This document shows positions 32,362 through 41,206 of a stretch of DNA of 41,206 bases, in pieces (positions within the stretch are counted from its first letter, which is position 1; every line of letters begins with the position of its first letter). The notes beneath the pieces were generated by a model that saw nothing but the letters and a program-made list of their open reading frames with translations, made no database searches and was not told the DNA's origin. Where the stretch lies: NCBI GenBank assembly GCA_022385805.1, contig MU277672.1, positions 1 to 41,206 of the forward strand, written 5' to 3'. This DNA is from Pilatotrama ljubarskyi. Its lineage: Eukaryota > Basidiomycota > Agaricomycetes > Polyporales > Polyporaceae. A program made the translations under genes and the position numbers.

Positions 32362-35300
32362 ATGGCCCAGCCACCAGCGACCAATGCCGCTCCTGCAGTG
32401 AGTCTCCGTGCACTTCCCCAAACTCTTCCAATGTTAATGTGCGCTTCCTCAAGTGGAGGCAGTTTCCGTTCTTTGATGTCGCGCCAGTGAAGGACTTGCA
32501 CGACCTAGGCAGTGCGCCCGAGGTGTTCCAGGTGAAGTCACCCGCTCGCCCTTGTAAGCCCTGCAGCCTTACCCATGCATGCAGAAAACCCCAGAAATCT
32601 CTACCATTGCCGCCTCCTCAGCAGGTCTTGTTGTAGCGGATATACACGGGAGCGTCTATCTCGTCAACCGCGACTTCGAGATCGCGAAGAGCTGGATTGC
32701 ACACACTGGCGGACGCGTCACGCATATAGCCGCACGCAGGGGCATCCTCATCACTCTTGGAGTAAGAAAATCATCCATGTGCTCTTCTCATATAGTCATT
32801 GAAGCTCTGACTTAGGAAGAAGACACGGCGCGCCATCCCTTCTTGAAAGTGTGGGACTTGCACACGTTCGACAAGAAGACCGGTGCCCCGCTCCTCCTAC
32901 GCTCTGCCAAGGTCCAGAGCGGGAATCGTCCTCACCCAGTGAGTCGCGCCGTATCCTCTCTATCAGCAGCTAATTAATCCAACGTGAAGGTCTCTGTCAT
33001 TGCGCTATCCGCCTCGCTCTCTTTCCTCGCAATCGGTCTCGGAGACGGAACAGTCATTCTGTACCGCCACCTTGACCAATCCATATACTCCGCCTCAGGT
33101 TCCCTCAGCACACTCCCCAAACCTCGTGTCATCCACGAATCGCCTACCGAGCCTATAACCGGTCTCGGTTTTCGCGAGCCGACCGAGGAGAGCCCAAATG
33201 TGTACCTATTCATTGTGACGACGAACAGAGTCCTTTGCTACCAAGCTTCCGGAAAGGGCAGTGGAGGCACGCCGACGGTGGTGGATGAGATCGGAGCGGC
33301 CCTCGGGTGTGCCACTATGGACTGGAAGGCAAGGGAAATCGTCGTTGCCAGGGATGAAGCCATCTACTTGTGTGGGACGGAGGGTCGCGGACCCTGCTAT
33401 GCCTACGAAGGTACTTCGGTCTCCTGAGTCGACTGAACGCGTAGACTGAACAGTCTTCCAGGCCCGAAGTCAAGCATATATACCCACCGGAACTACATCG
33501 TCATCGTTTCTCCGCCCTTCACTGCCTCCGCGTCCGCCGCATCCGCTACAGTGCGAAACTTCGTCGCAAAAAGTAGCGTCGCTCCCGGCGCTGACATCAC
33601 CAAACTCACTGTCTTCGACCCGGAAAACCAGTACGTGGCACATTCGGGCACGTTCACAGAGGGTGTTCGCGAAGTGTTCTCGGCGTGGGGCAAGCTATAT
33701 GCGCTGTCCAACGACGGCAAGGTATGTCTTCATGGCCGTGGGACTCTCCAACTGCTCATTGACCAACTCCAGCTCCTGTGTCTAGAAGAGAAACCAACGT
33801 CGGTGAAGCTCGACATGCTATATCGGAAAGGACTGTACACGCTTGCGCTGAACATCGCGGAGACGCAGAAGCTGGACGAGTCCCATATCGCAGATATTCA
33901 CAAGCAGTACGGGGATCACCTGTACGCCAAAGGCGACTACGACAACGCGATGCAGCAGTACATCCAGACGATCCGCTACGTACAGCCGAGCTACGTCATT
34001 CGCAAGGTGAGGTATCCGTTCACCAAAGAACGGAGCCATGTTGACACTGCCGCAGTTCTTGGACGCACAACGAATACACAACCTCGTGACCTACCTGCAG
34101 GAGCTGCACTCCCTCGGACTCGCCAATGCCGACCACACAACCCTCCTGCTTAACACGTACACGAAGTTGAAGGACGTCGCGCGCCTCGACAGCTTCATAA
34201 AGCGCGAGTCGCTGCGCACGTCCGGCGACAAGGACGAACTCCCGTTTGACCTCGACACCGCGATCCACGTGTGCCGCCAGGCAGGATACTTCGAGCACGC
34301 GTCGTACCTGGCGAAGAAGTACGAGCGACACGAAGATTACCTCCGGATTCAGATTGAGGACGCCGGGAACTATAAGGATGCGCTGAGTTACCTTCGACGT
34401 CTGGGCGCGGAAGCGGTGGGTTAGCTGGACGTCGTCTTAACAAGTTCACCAGTTGAATTGAACCATTTCACAGGCCGAGAGCAATCTTGCGCGATACGGC
34501 CGTGCATTGCTCGATAACCTACCGGAGGAGACTACGGACCTCCTCATTGACATTTGCACCAGCCTCGCACCGCTGTCGATTGAAATGGATGAGCAAGACG
34601 CTGCGCCCGCGAAGCAATCGAGTGGCGGCCCGTCTTACTTGTCATATTTAGCATTGAACAGAGCATCGATAGCGAGCGCAACTTCCCCGACGGACACGGC
34701 TCCCCCTTCCGGTGGACAGACGAACGGGGCGAAGGCGCCCGACGCAATCGCCCGCCGAGAATCTACGCATGAGGCCTCCCGCACGTCTACCCCACCCCCC
34801 ACCACTCCCTCCACGGCTGCGCCTGCCAAGGCACGCGCAAGCAGCGTGAAGCGACCTTCGCCTCGACTGTACTTCGCGCACTTCGTGGATCACCCAAACC
34901 ACTTCGTCCGTTTTCTGGAGACCGTCGCACGGCGGCGGTGGGGCCAGACGGTGGAGAACACGTCAGACTCCCTTCCTGTCGAGGCTGATCCCAACGCGGA
35001 CGAGGAGGCTGAGAAGCAGGCGCAGGCGGCAGTGTGGAACACCCTCTTCGAGCTCTACCTCTCACCACTAGGCGGCGCGACGAGCTCCGACGCCAAGGCT
35101 CTCGCGGTTCTGCAGAACACTCGCCTGCCGTACGATCCCACGCACGCGCTCATACTCTGCTCGACGCGCGGCTTCACCCCCGGCCTGGTCCTGCTCTGGG
35201 AGCGCATGGGCATGCAAGAAGATGTGGTCCGCTTCTTCATGGACCGCCACCAGGATGGTGACCCGGACGCGAGCGCGGAGGTCGTGCGGCGGCTGGACCA

Positions 35301-36044
35301 GTACGGCCCTGGGCGGCCGCAGCTATACCCGCTTGTACTGCGCTTCCTCACGAGCACGCCTGCGCTGCTCACAAAGCATCGCGAGGACGTCGGACGTGTG
35401 CTGAGGGTGATCGACGAGGAAAAGATCATGCCCCCCGTGAGCGTGGTACAGGTCCTCAGTAGGAACAGCGTCGCGAGCGTGGGGCTCGTGAAGGAGTGGT
35501 TGATGGCGCGGATCAAGAGTGCGCGCGAGGAGGTGGACACGGTCCGTATACGCTCATTGTGGGTTGGCTCGTGCCAGGATGTTTCGGCTGACGAAGGTTG
35601 TCACAGGACCAGAAGCTCATCGCGTCGTACCGCACGGAGACGGAGGCGAAGATGCGGCAGGTCGAGGAGCTGTCGGACCCGGACCATCCGCGCGTGTTCC
35701 ATGTCACGCAGTGCTCGGCCTGTCAAGGCGGGCTCGATCTCCCTGCGGTCCACTTCATGTGCAACCACAGCTATCACCAGCGGTGCGTCGTCTGCCATCG
35801 CTTCTCCTATGATGTCGTTGCTGATGTCGCTCCATGCAGTTGCTTGCCGCAAAACGAGACAGAGTGCCCGAACTGCGCTAGGGAGCATGGGATCATTCGC
35901 GAGATTCGACGAAACAACGAGCGGCTGGCGGACCAGCACGACTTGTTCCTGTCTGAAGTGCGGGAGGGCGGGTTCGATGCGCTGGCGACCGGGTTCAGCC
36001 GTGGGATATTGAACCTCTCGAGAGCAGAAGACGTTGCTGCGTGA
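32362..36044 (+). CDS. vps11: Vps11, core subunit of the HOPS/CORVET vacuolar tethering complexes
   Basis: Eleven exons (32362-32397, 32454-32531, 32585-32761, 32816-32938, 32990-33410, 33462-33721, 33773-34006, 34056-34415, 34474-35541, 35607-35782, 35840-36044) keep phase and give 1045 residues, the usual length. Vps11 scaffolds tethering of endosomes and vacuoles before fusion. The N-terminus (WRQFPFFDV) opens a beta-propeller region; the middle (LEEKPTSVKLDMLYRKGLY, GDHLYAKGDYDNAMQQYI, RIHNLVTYLQELH) is the helical clathrin-repeat solenoid. The C-terminus is a RING-H2 finger (CSACQGGLDLPAVHFMCNHSYHQRC, abbreviated here to its ends CSAC and HQRC, then CPNC). Exon 9 holds a Ser/Thr/Pro/Ala-rich insertion (ESTHEASRTSTPPPTTP) that looks disordered. 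All donors and acceptors are GT-AG. Confidence 0.93.
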
Positions 36045-36737
36045 CCTCCTTTACCTCTCTCACTATGTTCATCTCACTTTCTGGGCAATGATATTCTTGG
36101 AGAACCCTTATCAGTGTTTCTCTGCAGGCTCTGAGGTAGCCGCCTCCGACTCAACCACTACTGACGCGCCCGCTTTCTCTAAGCACCCTCAAGCTCTCAT
36201 TCCCTCTACGAGTAGACGAGGATATTGATAGGATGAACGGTTATGGGCAAATCACCTCTGAAGGTAAGACTTCTCCCTCCTGATATCATGCTTCCTCGTT
36301 CGCTCATATGCGTAAGTATGAGGTGCTACCACGGAATGCAGCTAGGCCTCATGGAGGTCACGCTGGGTAGCATTATCGGGCGGCACGCTGCATCAGACTA
36401 ACGAGACTGAGGGTAGGGCAGGCACACTTCTCCAGGGTCATCGATCCGTCTCCATCAGGGCTCTTTCCTCCTCTGGCTCCTGCTGAGTACTACTAAGCAG
36501 ACCTTCCCCTCAGGGGACTCAAGACAACAATGCATACGGACCAGTGCCGAACGAACGTCTGCTCAGGCCGCATGCAGTCATCACCACATAACATGACCTT
36601 TCCATAATCATCATACGGACATCCACCTCCTTACAACGATCCATAATCCTGAACCATCTCCCACCCAGCACCTCTCCGCTCGACCCAACCACGACTCCGA
36701 TCCAACCCGCCCTCTCCACCCTACGTCCGAGCATCGC
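36045..36737. other. Intergenic region between convergent genes
   Basis: About 690 bp between the end of vps11 and the end of the secreted-protein copy. No gene was recognised. Confidence 0.5.
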
Positions 36738-37096
36738 TCACTCGCAGTTGCAGAAGTTGACGTCGAGGCGGGCATCGTTCCCGTTGAACTGGAAGCGGTA
36801 GATCCCGCCGTCCTTGCTGCCGTAGCACTGGTCGATGATGTTCTGGAACCCGTCCCAGCACTGCTGCTGGCTCGCGAACTGGCCGTCGAGCGTGACGTGC
36901 GCGATGCCCCACGTGAGCAGGACGGGTGCGACCACTTGTCCGAGTTGCAGAAGGAGGAGCGCGCGGACTCCATGCTGTCGTGCGGCTCGCAGGTGCGGCA
37001 CCCGGAGGCGCTGTAGCAGTCCGCGGCGAGGGCGGCCGGGGCGAGGGCTGCGACGGCGGCAGCAAGGGTGGCGAGGGCTCCGAGGTTGAACTGCAT
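36738..37096 (-). pseudogene. Small secreted cysteine-rich protein gene, left copy, with apparent frameshift
   Basis: The frame opens at 37096 with a signal peptide (MQFNLGALATLAAAVAALAP) and a mature start with several cysteines (CYSASGCRTCE). Past SFCNSDKW (around 36930) it leaves the conserved-looking frame. The following family-like part (GIAHVTLDGQF, CWDGFQNIIDQCYG, ending FCNCE at the TGA at 36738) is in another frame, as if one base had been lost. No intron with valid borders bridges the two. The product would be a secreted, disulfide-bonded protein of about 115 residues, similar in layout to small secreted proteins of wood-decay and mycorrhizal fungi; function unknown. The near-identical start is repeated inverted at 41096, which runs off the window, so the break cannot be compared. 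A sequencing error is a fair alternative. Confidence 0.6.
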
Positions 37097-37513
37097 GATG
37101 AGAACTGCGGCGAGAACCGCAGTCAGTGTCACGCTCTTGTCAAGTGTGAGAGGCGAACCTGCTGCTGAAGGTGGCTTCGAGGCTGTAAGGCTTCTGAGTC
37201 TCCGCTCGATGCTTGTGGGGCTCGTTGGATGCTGCAACGGTACGTCTCCGTCGTCCTCTTATATCCATCCGAGCGCTCAGACAACACGTAGGACGACTCG
37301 ATCCTCACCGCGAACCCTCCTCAAGTCCTCACCTAGGCTTTGCAACTCAATGGTCGGCCACCGCCTCCGAGCAAGCGAACACCGTCAAACCCATCCGTTT
37401 CGGCAACGCCGGGCCTCTCTGCTCGACGTCCTCCGCGTCGGCTGGATGCCCAGTATACAATCCACTCGACGTGCCTGGCTTGGTTTTACGTTGCATCCCG
37501 AGCTTGACGATAC
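36986..37513 (+). repeat. Left arm of a large inverted duplication
   Basis: It pairs with the reverse complement of 40667-41206. Positions mirror around a constant sum (78192) from 36986 to about 37415 with almost no differences. A 12-base insertion present only in the right arm follows, then similarity fades near 37513. It covers the start and promoter of the secreted-protein gene. Confidence 0.9.
37258..37266 (-). promoter_or_regulatory. TATA-like box of the left secreted-protein copy
   Basis: On the - strand it reads GGATATAAG, about 165 bp upstream of the start codon; the same box is found in the right arm. Confidence 0.45.
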
Positions 37514-38771
37514 CTAATGTCTCAGGCAAGTACTCGCCCGGGGGATGGCACTGCGCCGGTCGCCCTGGGCCTGGAGTCACATCTGCACCACTGCGTTTGT
37601 GGCAAAACACCAATGTCTCAAAGCGCAGTGGACGGTAAGCAGTACGTCGACCGCCGCCGTACAACGCCGCGTCTTCAGCCTGCAAAGGATGCCGCACGAC
37701 AACGTCTCGACAAGTCTCACCGCTGGGCCGATATGGCCGTACATGACAGTGGCGACCGTCACTTCGACGGTCCGAGGCGTTCGAGGCTTCCAGCGCGCCA
37801 GTGACTTACAAGCACTTCTTGTCCCGACCACTTCTTGTCCCGACCGGCGGGCACGTCGATGAGTGCTGGGCTTGGAGTACGACGCCTTCTTCCACCGGGT
37901 AAGGCGGCCTCGTATGGATCGCGCGCGGCCGGACGTCACGGGCTCCGAAATACTCGTGCATACACTGCAGCAGCCGCCGTGCTGGTACACATGCATATCG
38001 TTTTCACGCTACGTACGGTCGGTGCGATCCACAGGAAGGTAAGCGCTTCGGAGAGAAACCATACGGGCGAGGATTCAGCACCGTGACGCTGCCTCAGGAA
38101 AGCCGAGAACACGGAGGGTTGACTTCGTCGTGCACCCGCGGGTGCATGAGGCCCATCGCCAAGGATCCTTGAGTTCGAGTTTCCGAGGCGCATGCCGCAA
38201 CGGTGCGTGAACACTGCAAGACCGCGGACCCCGCTGATACCAGGAGTCGTAGTGAAGCGGCTTACTCCGCCCGGACGATTTGAATGAGACGGGTCTGCAG
38301 AAAGAGCTCATCGGATCGCGGCGACGGTGAATTCGATTCTCTTTCAGTCACTAAAGCGACCACGAGTACGACACAGTGGTGGGCGTCGTGTGCGTCAACA
38401 AGCGCGTGCATGGTCTCTGTTAACGGCAGAGGCAGCGCTACTCCAGGCGGCGCTCTGTACGACTGTTGGTGGAGGCCATCTCGGGCAGTTGTGGGTGGGC
38501 CGGCCTCGCACGCCTGCGACAGAACGGCGGTGAGACGAGTCAGCCGGCAGCCTGGCGCATTTCATTCGACCATCAATTGTAGGGAACGGATCGGATGGTG
38601 CAACGGACTGGAATACCGCACATGCCGAGGCCTCCACTACTACTGTACTCGGAAGATTCAGGGGTGCCGCGAGACGCCAGGCCGTTGCGCCGATTCGCGT
38701 ACGCATTGGAAGGCGCGGCCCTCCTGACATGCGACGCCGCGACTCAAGTAATTCTTCTTGCTCACGCGCAT
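37514..38771. other. Unrecognised spacer inside the inverted duplication
   Basis: About 1.26 kb with only short frames lacking motifs. A 16-bp unit (ACTTCTTGTCCCGACC) is repeated directly in tandem around 37813-37845. Confidence 0.5.
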
Positions 38772-39696
38772 CTACGCAGACGATATGATGGCGAAGGCGT
38801 CGCTCCCGAACGCATCCGCGCTGTCACCGTCCCGAACCCACACTGAGAAGCATAATGAGCATGATCTCGACTGCGACGCGGGGGTGGCAACATAGCACTG
38901 GACGACTCACAGACGAAGATGTACTCGTTTCGCGGCGACGCGTCGTGCGGGATGAGCACCTCGAGCCAGCCCGCGGATAGATCGAAGTTCGTCGCGACAA
39001 AGACTGCCATGGCATATTAGTGAGGAAGGTGAGTCTGGGGGCTATGGGGCAAAGGGACGTACGGCGGTCGTCGAGGTCGTCATCTCGGAAGAGCTGGAGG
39101 GTGCTGCACAGCAGCACCTCCCCGTCGCTCGTGTCGCTCTTCAAGGGCATGCCGTTCACGCAGCGCATGTTGGACTCGGAGGTCGTCGTGTTGCCGCTAG
39201 ACGTCGGTGCGGGTTGAGCCGTGCCAGTGGTATTGGTACCCGTGATGCTCGCTGCAGCGACGCTGTCGTCCGAGCTTGTCGTGGCGCTCGCCGTCGTCGC
39301 CGTCGCGGTGATGTTCCCGGTGTCAGACGCGGTAGTGGAGACGTCGAGGCTATTGCTGTCCTGCCGTCGTATGACGGCGGTGAATGAGGCGTTCGCTGTG
39401 CCGGTGGTGGTCGCAGTGGCGGAAGCTACGCCGACGCTCTGCTCGGTCACCGTAGCGTTGATGTCGGTTCCGAACACGGAACGGAGGACCTGCGGGTCCC
39501 TGGAAACGTGTGCGCGATCGCGTGGTCAGTACGGGTGATTCACAAAATACGCTGAGGCGTACCAGGTGACGTTGATGTACTGCCCGGCGCTGAGCTGGGT
39601 CCCATCGGTAGGGAACGTGAAGAGGTTTGCAGAGGCGGCTGGCACGAGGGCAAGGCACAATGCCGAGAGGACGAGTGAGTGGAGGACGTGTTTCAT
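38772..39696 (-). CDS. Secreted Kre9/Knh1-like protein with internal mucin-like region
   Basis: Exons 39696-39563, 39499-39063, 39003-38911 and 38842-38772 join in phase to give 244 residues. Residues 1-23 are a signal peptide (MKHVLHSLVLSALCLALVPA). The next part (FTFPTDGTQLSAGQYINVTW) is the opening of the Kre9/Knh1-type domain found in fungal cell-wall Ser/Thr-rich proteins. A stretch of about 110 residues rich in Thr, Ser and Ala then intervenes (for example TATATTASATTSSDDS), probably O-glycosylated. After it come TLQLFRDDDLDDRLFVATNF, LSAGWLEVLIPHD and a closing strand FGSDAFAIISS, which look like the rest of the same domain. No GPI tail is seen. It probably acts in the wall or is secreted; the exact role is unknown. 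It lies between the arms of the inverted duplication. Confidence 0.78.
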
Positions 39697-40666
39697 GACG
39701 TGAATCGACCGCAGGACGTATCAGGGATTATAATAGGAAGTAGTCAGCCCAGCTGGATAGTTGGCGAGCTCCTCGGCTTCGTCGCAGGAGGATATATACG
39801 CGGAAGCGGTCATTGTGACGGTGAAGCAATAGTTGCATGTCGCGTCGCGATGCACCCGAGTCATAATGTTGCTCACCCAAATCGTTGCTGTCGAGCCATG
39901 GAGCTGCGCATTTGCAGACTGCGCGCGTCGAGCGCTTGGCCGGCCTATGTATATGAGTTGTGGGTCTGCGTTGTGACCTTGAACGTTATTGGTTTGTTCG
40001 TCGTTGTTCATCGTTATGCCCCGTTTCCTCAGAGATACTAGTAGGACGTAAGCTCGTTAATCTTAACATGTATGGTCGAGGCTTTCTGCTGAGAAATATT
40101 TTGTACAGCGCGCCAGACGACAGACCCACTCGGCAGTTCAGATTAAAAACCAATCTGACCAGTTGGTAGAACTCGGTCGGACTGATCATCGAAGAGCCAG
40201 CTAGTTACTTACCTCATTGATACCACTGGCGGTGTAGCGAGCAAGACATGAACTCGCAGAGAGCAGCCAGCTTGCGCTGTATTGAGTACAGCTGTAGTGG
40301 TACGCACGAGCATTTGGGCCGTAATGTCCGGCGACGGGCGATACATGACACTAAGGTCAGAGCGGCTTGCAGGCATACACCGGCAGCTCAGTGCCTGAAA
40401 TAGAGGACACGCGGACCGTCCAAGTCGTCGCGACTATCATCAACGGACATATCGGAGACATCAAGGGCGTTGAAACCCGTTGGTGCGGACTCTGCTCCGC
40501 CCGCTGTCCTCAGCCGGTCATTGAAGACACTGCTTTGCCATTGTCCTCCGTGTCGGTACGCTGCTGAACGTCCGCCGCGCTTTTGAGACATGGGCATTGC
40601 AATCGGCCCAGTGTAGCCATTGTGAAGATGCTCACGGGCAGACCCCAAGCTTGGGTGGGACTGCGA
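39697..40666. other. Unrecognised spacer inside the inverted duplication
   Basis: About 970 bp of lower-GC sequence without a supported gene. It includes the promoter of the Kre9/Knh1-like gene. Confidence 0.5.
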
Positions 40667-40925
40667 GTATCGCTGAACTTGGGATGGACAGTAAAGCCAA
40701 GCCAGGCACGTCGAGTGGATTGTATACTGGGCATCCAGCCGACGCAGAGGACGCCGAGTGCCTCGCCGAGCAGAGAGGCCCGGCGTTGCCGAAACGGATG
40801 GGTTTGACGGTGTTCGCTTGCTCGGAGGCGGTGGCCGACCATTGAGTTGCAAAGCCTAGGTGAGGACTTGAGGAGGGTTCGCGGTGAGGATCGAGTCGTC
40901 CTACGTGTTGTCTGAGCGCTCGGAT

Positions 40926-40934
40926 GGATATAAG
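40926..40934 (+). promoter_or_regulatory. TATA-like box of the right secreted-protein copy
   Basis: GGATATAAG lies about 165 bp upstream of the start at 41096, at the exact mirror position of the left-arm box. Confidence 0.45.
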
Positions 40935-41095
40935 AGGACGACGGAGACGTACCGTTGCAGCATCCAACGAGCCCCACAAGCATCGAGCGGAGACTCAGAA
41001 GCCTTACAGCCTCGAAGCCACCTTCAGCAGCAGGTTCGCCTCTCACACTTGACAAGAGCGTGACACTGACTGCGGTTCTCGCCGCAGTTCTCATC

Positions 41096-41206
41096 ATGCA
41101 GTTCAACCTCGGAGCCCTCGCCACCCTTGCTGCCGCCGTCGCAGCCCTCGCCCCGGCCGCCCTCGCCGCGGACTGCTACAGCGCCTCCGGGTGCCGCACC
41201 TGCGAG
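41096..41206 (+). CDS. Small secreted cysteine-rich protein, right copy, 5' part only
   Basis: The first 37 codons are visible: a signal peptide (MQFNLGALATLAAAVAALAP) and the start of the mature protein (CYSASGCRTCE). This part is identical in translation to the left copy at 37096. The gene is cut by the window end, so it is not known whether this copy carries the frameshift seen on the left. Promoter and leader are also duplicated, so the copy could be expressed. Family and role are as for the left copy. Confidence 0.7.
   Translation, partial: MQFNLGALATLAAAVAALAPAALAADCYSASGCRTCE

Larger units (their letters stand above)
40667..41206 (-). repeat. Right arm of the large inverted duplication
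   Basis: It is the reverse complement of 36986-37513 with very few differences and a 12-base insertion near 40768-40780. It continues beyond the right edge of the window. Confidence 0.9.

Noticed and set aside
36738..37096. Killer-toxin or known effector identity for the small secreted protein
   Set aside because: Only the general layout (signal peptide, about eight cysteines, acidic C-terminus) is shared; no specific family motif justifies the name.
37577..37996. 139-residue open frame on the - strand inside the inverted duplication
   Set aside because: No motif, signal peptide or splice support; it overlaps a tandem repeat.
1..41206. tRNA genes, rRNA genes or CRISPR arrays
   Set aside because: No convincing tRNA box B with a foldable cloverleaf, no rRNA-like sequence and no regularly spaced repeats were seen by eye; a tRNA scan would settle the first.

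Overview
The window reads as nuclear DNA of a filamentous basidiomycete, most likely an Agaricomycete and perhaps of the Polyporales. Almost every gene is split by short introns (about 50-75 nt) with GTRNGT donors and YAG acceptors. The third codon position is GC-rich. The protein families present (Plavaka transposase, DUF6532, F-box/LRR expansions, Kre9/Knh1-like secreted proteins) are typical of mushroom-forming fungi. No prokaryotic signature, tRNA, rRNA or CRISPR array was seen.

Bases 1-7603 form one transposon bounded by a 32-bp inverted repeat (1-32 and 7572-7603, 31/32 identical). It carries two divergent genes: a Plavaka-type (CACTA-like DDE) transposase on the + strand and a DUF6532-family protein with a coiled coil and an acidic repeat tract on the - strand. 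The right end sits flush against codon 7604 of a second DDE-transposase-like gene (7604-8940), so the Plavaka element appears to have inserted into another transposase gene. The 5' half of that gene would lie left of the window.

Bases 10177-22079 hold a lineage-specific putative metal-binding protein (-), a secreted and possibly GPI-anchored protein with an App1/DUF2183 phosphatase domain (+), a 67-residue small protein (-), an F-box protein (+) and the Skn7 stress regulator (-; HSF-type DNA-binding domain, coiled coil, polyglutamine, receiver domain). A gene-poor stretch of about 3.4 kb follows.

Bases 25507-36044 are a compact housekeeping block. It contains a ZNF207/BuGZ-like zinc-finger protein (-) sharing a short divergent promoter with a membrane alpha/beta-hydrolase (+), an NAD(P)-binding Rossmann protein (-), mitochondrial ATP synthase subunit Atp18 (-; its first intron appears to be GC-AG) and the HOPS/CORVET subunit Vps11 (+).

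Bases 36738-41206 are accessory. A small secreted cysteine-rich protein gene is present as an inverted duplication (arms 36986-37513 and 40667-41206, the right arm running off the window). The left copy is frameshifted. Between the arms lies a secreted protein whose Kre9/Knh1-like domain appears split by a Ser/Thr-rich, mucin-like insertion.

Gene models were spliced by hand. Where stated, exon lengths and phases sum to an open frame. Family names come from recognised motifs, not from database searches.
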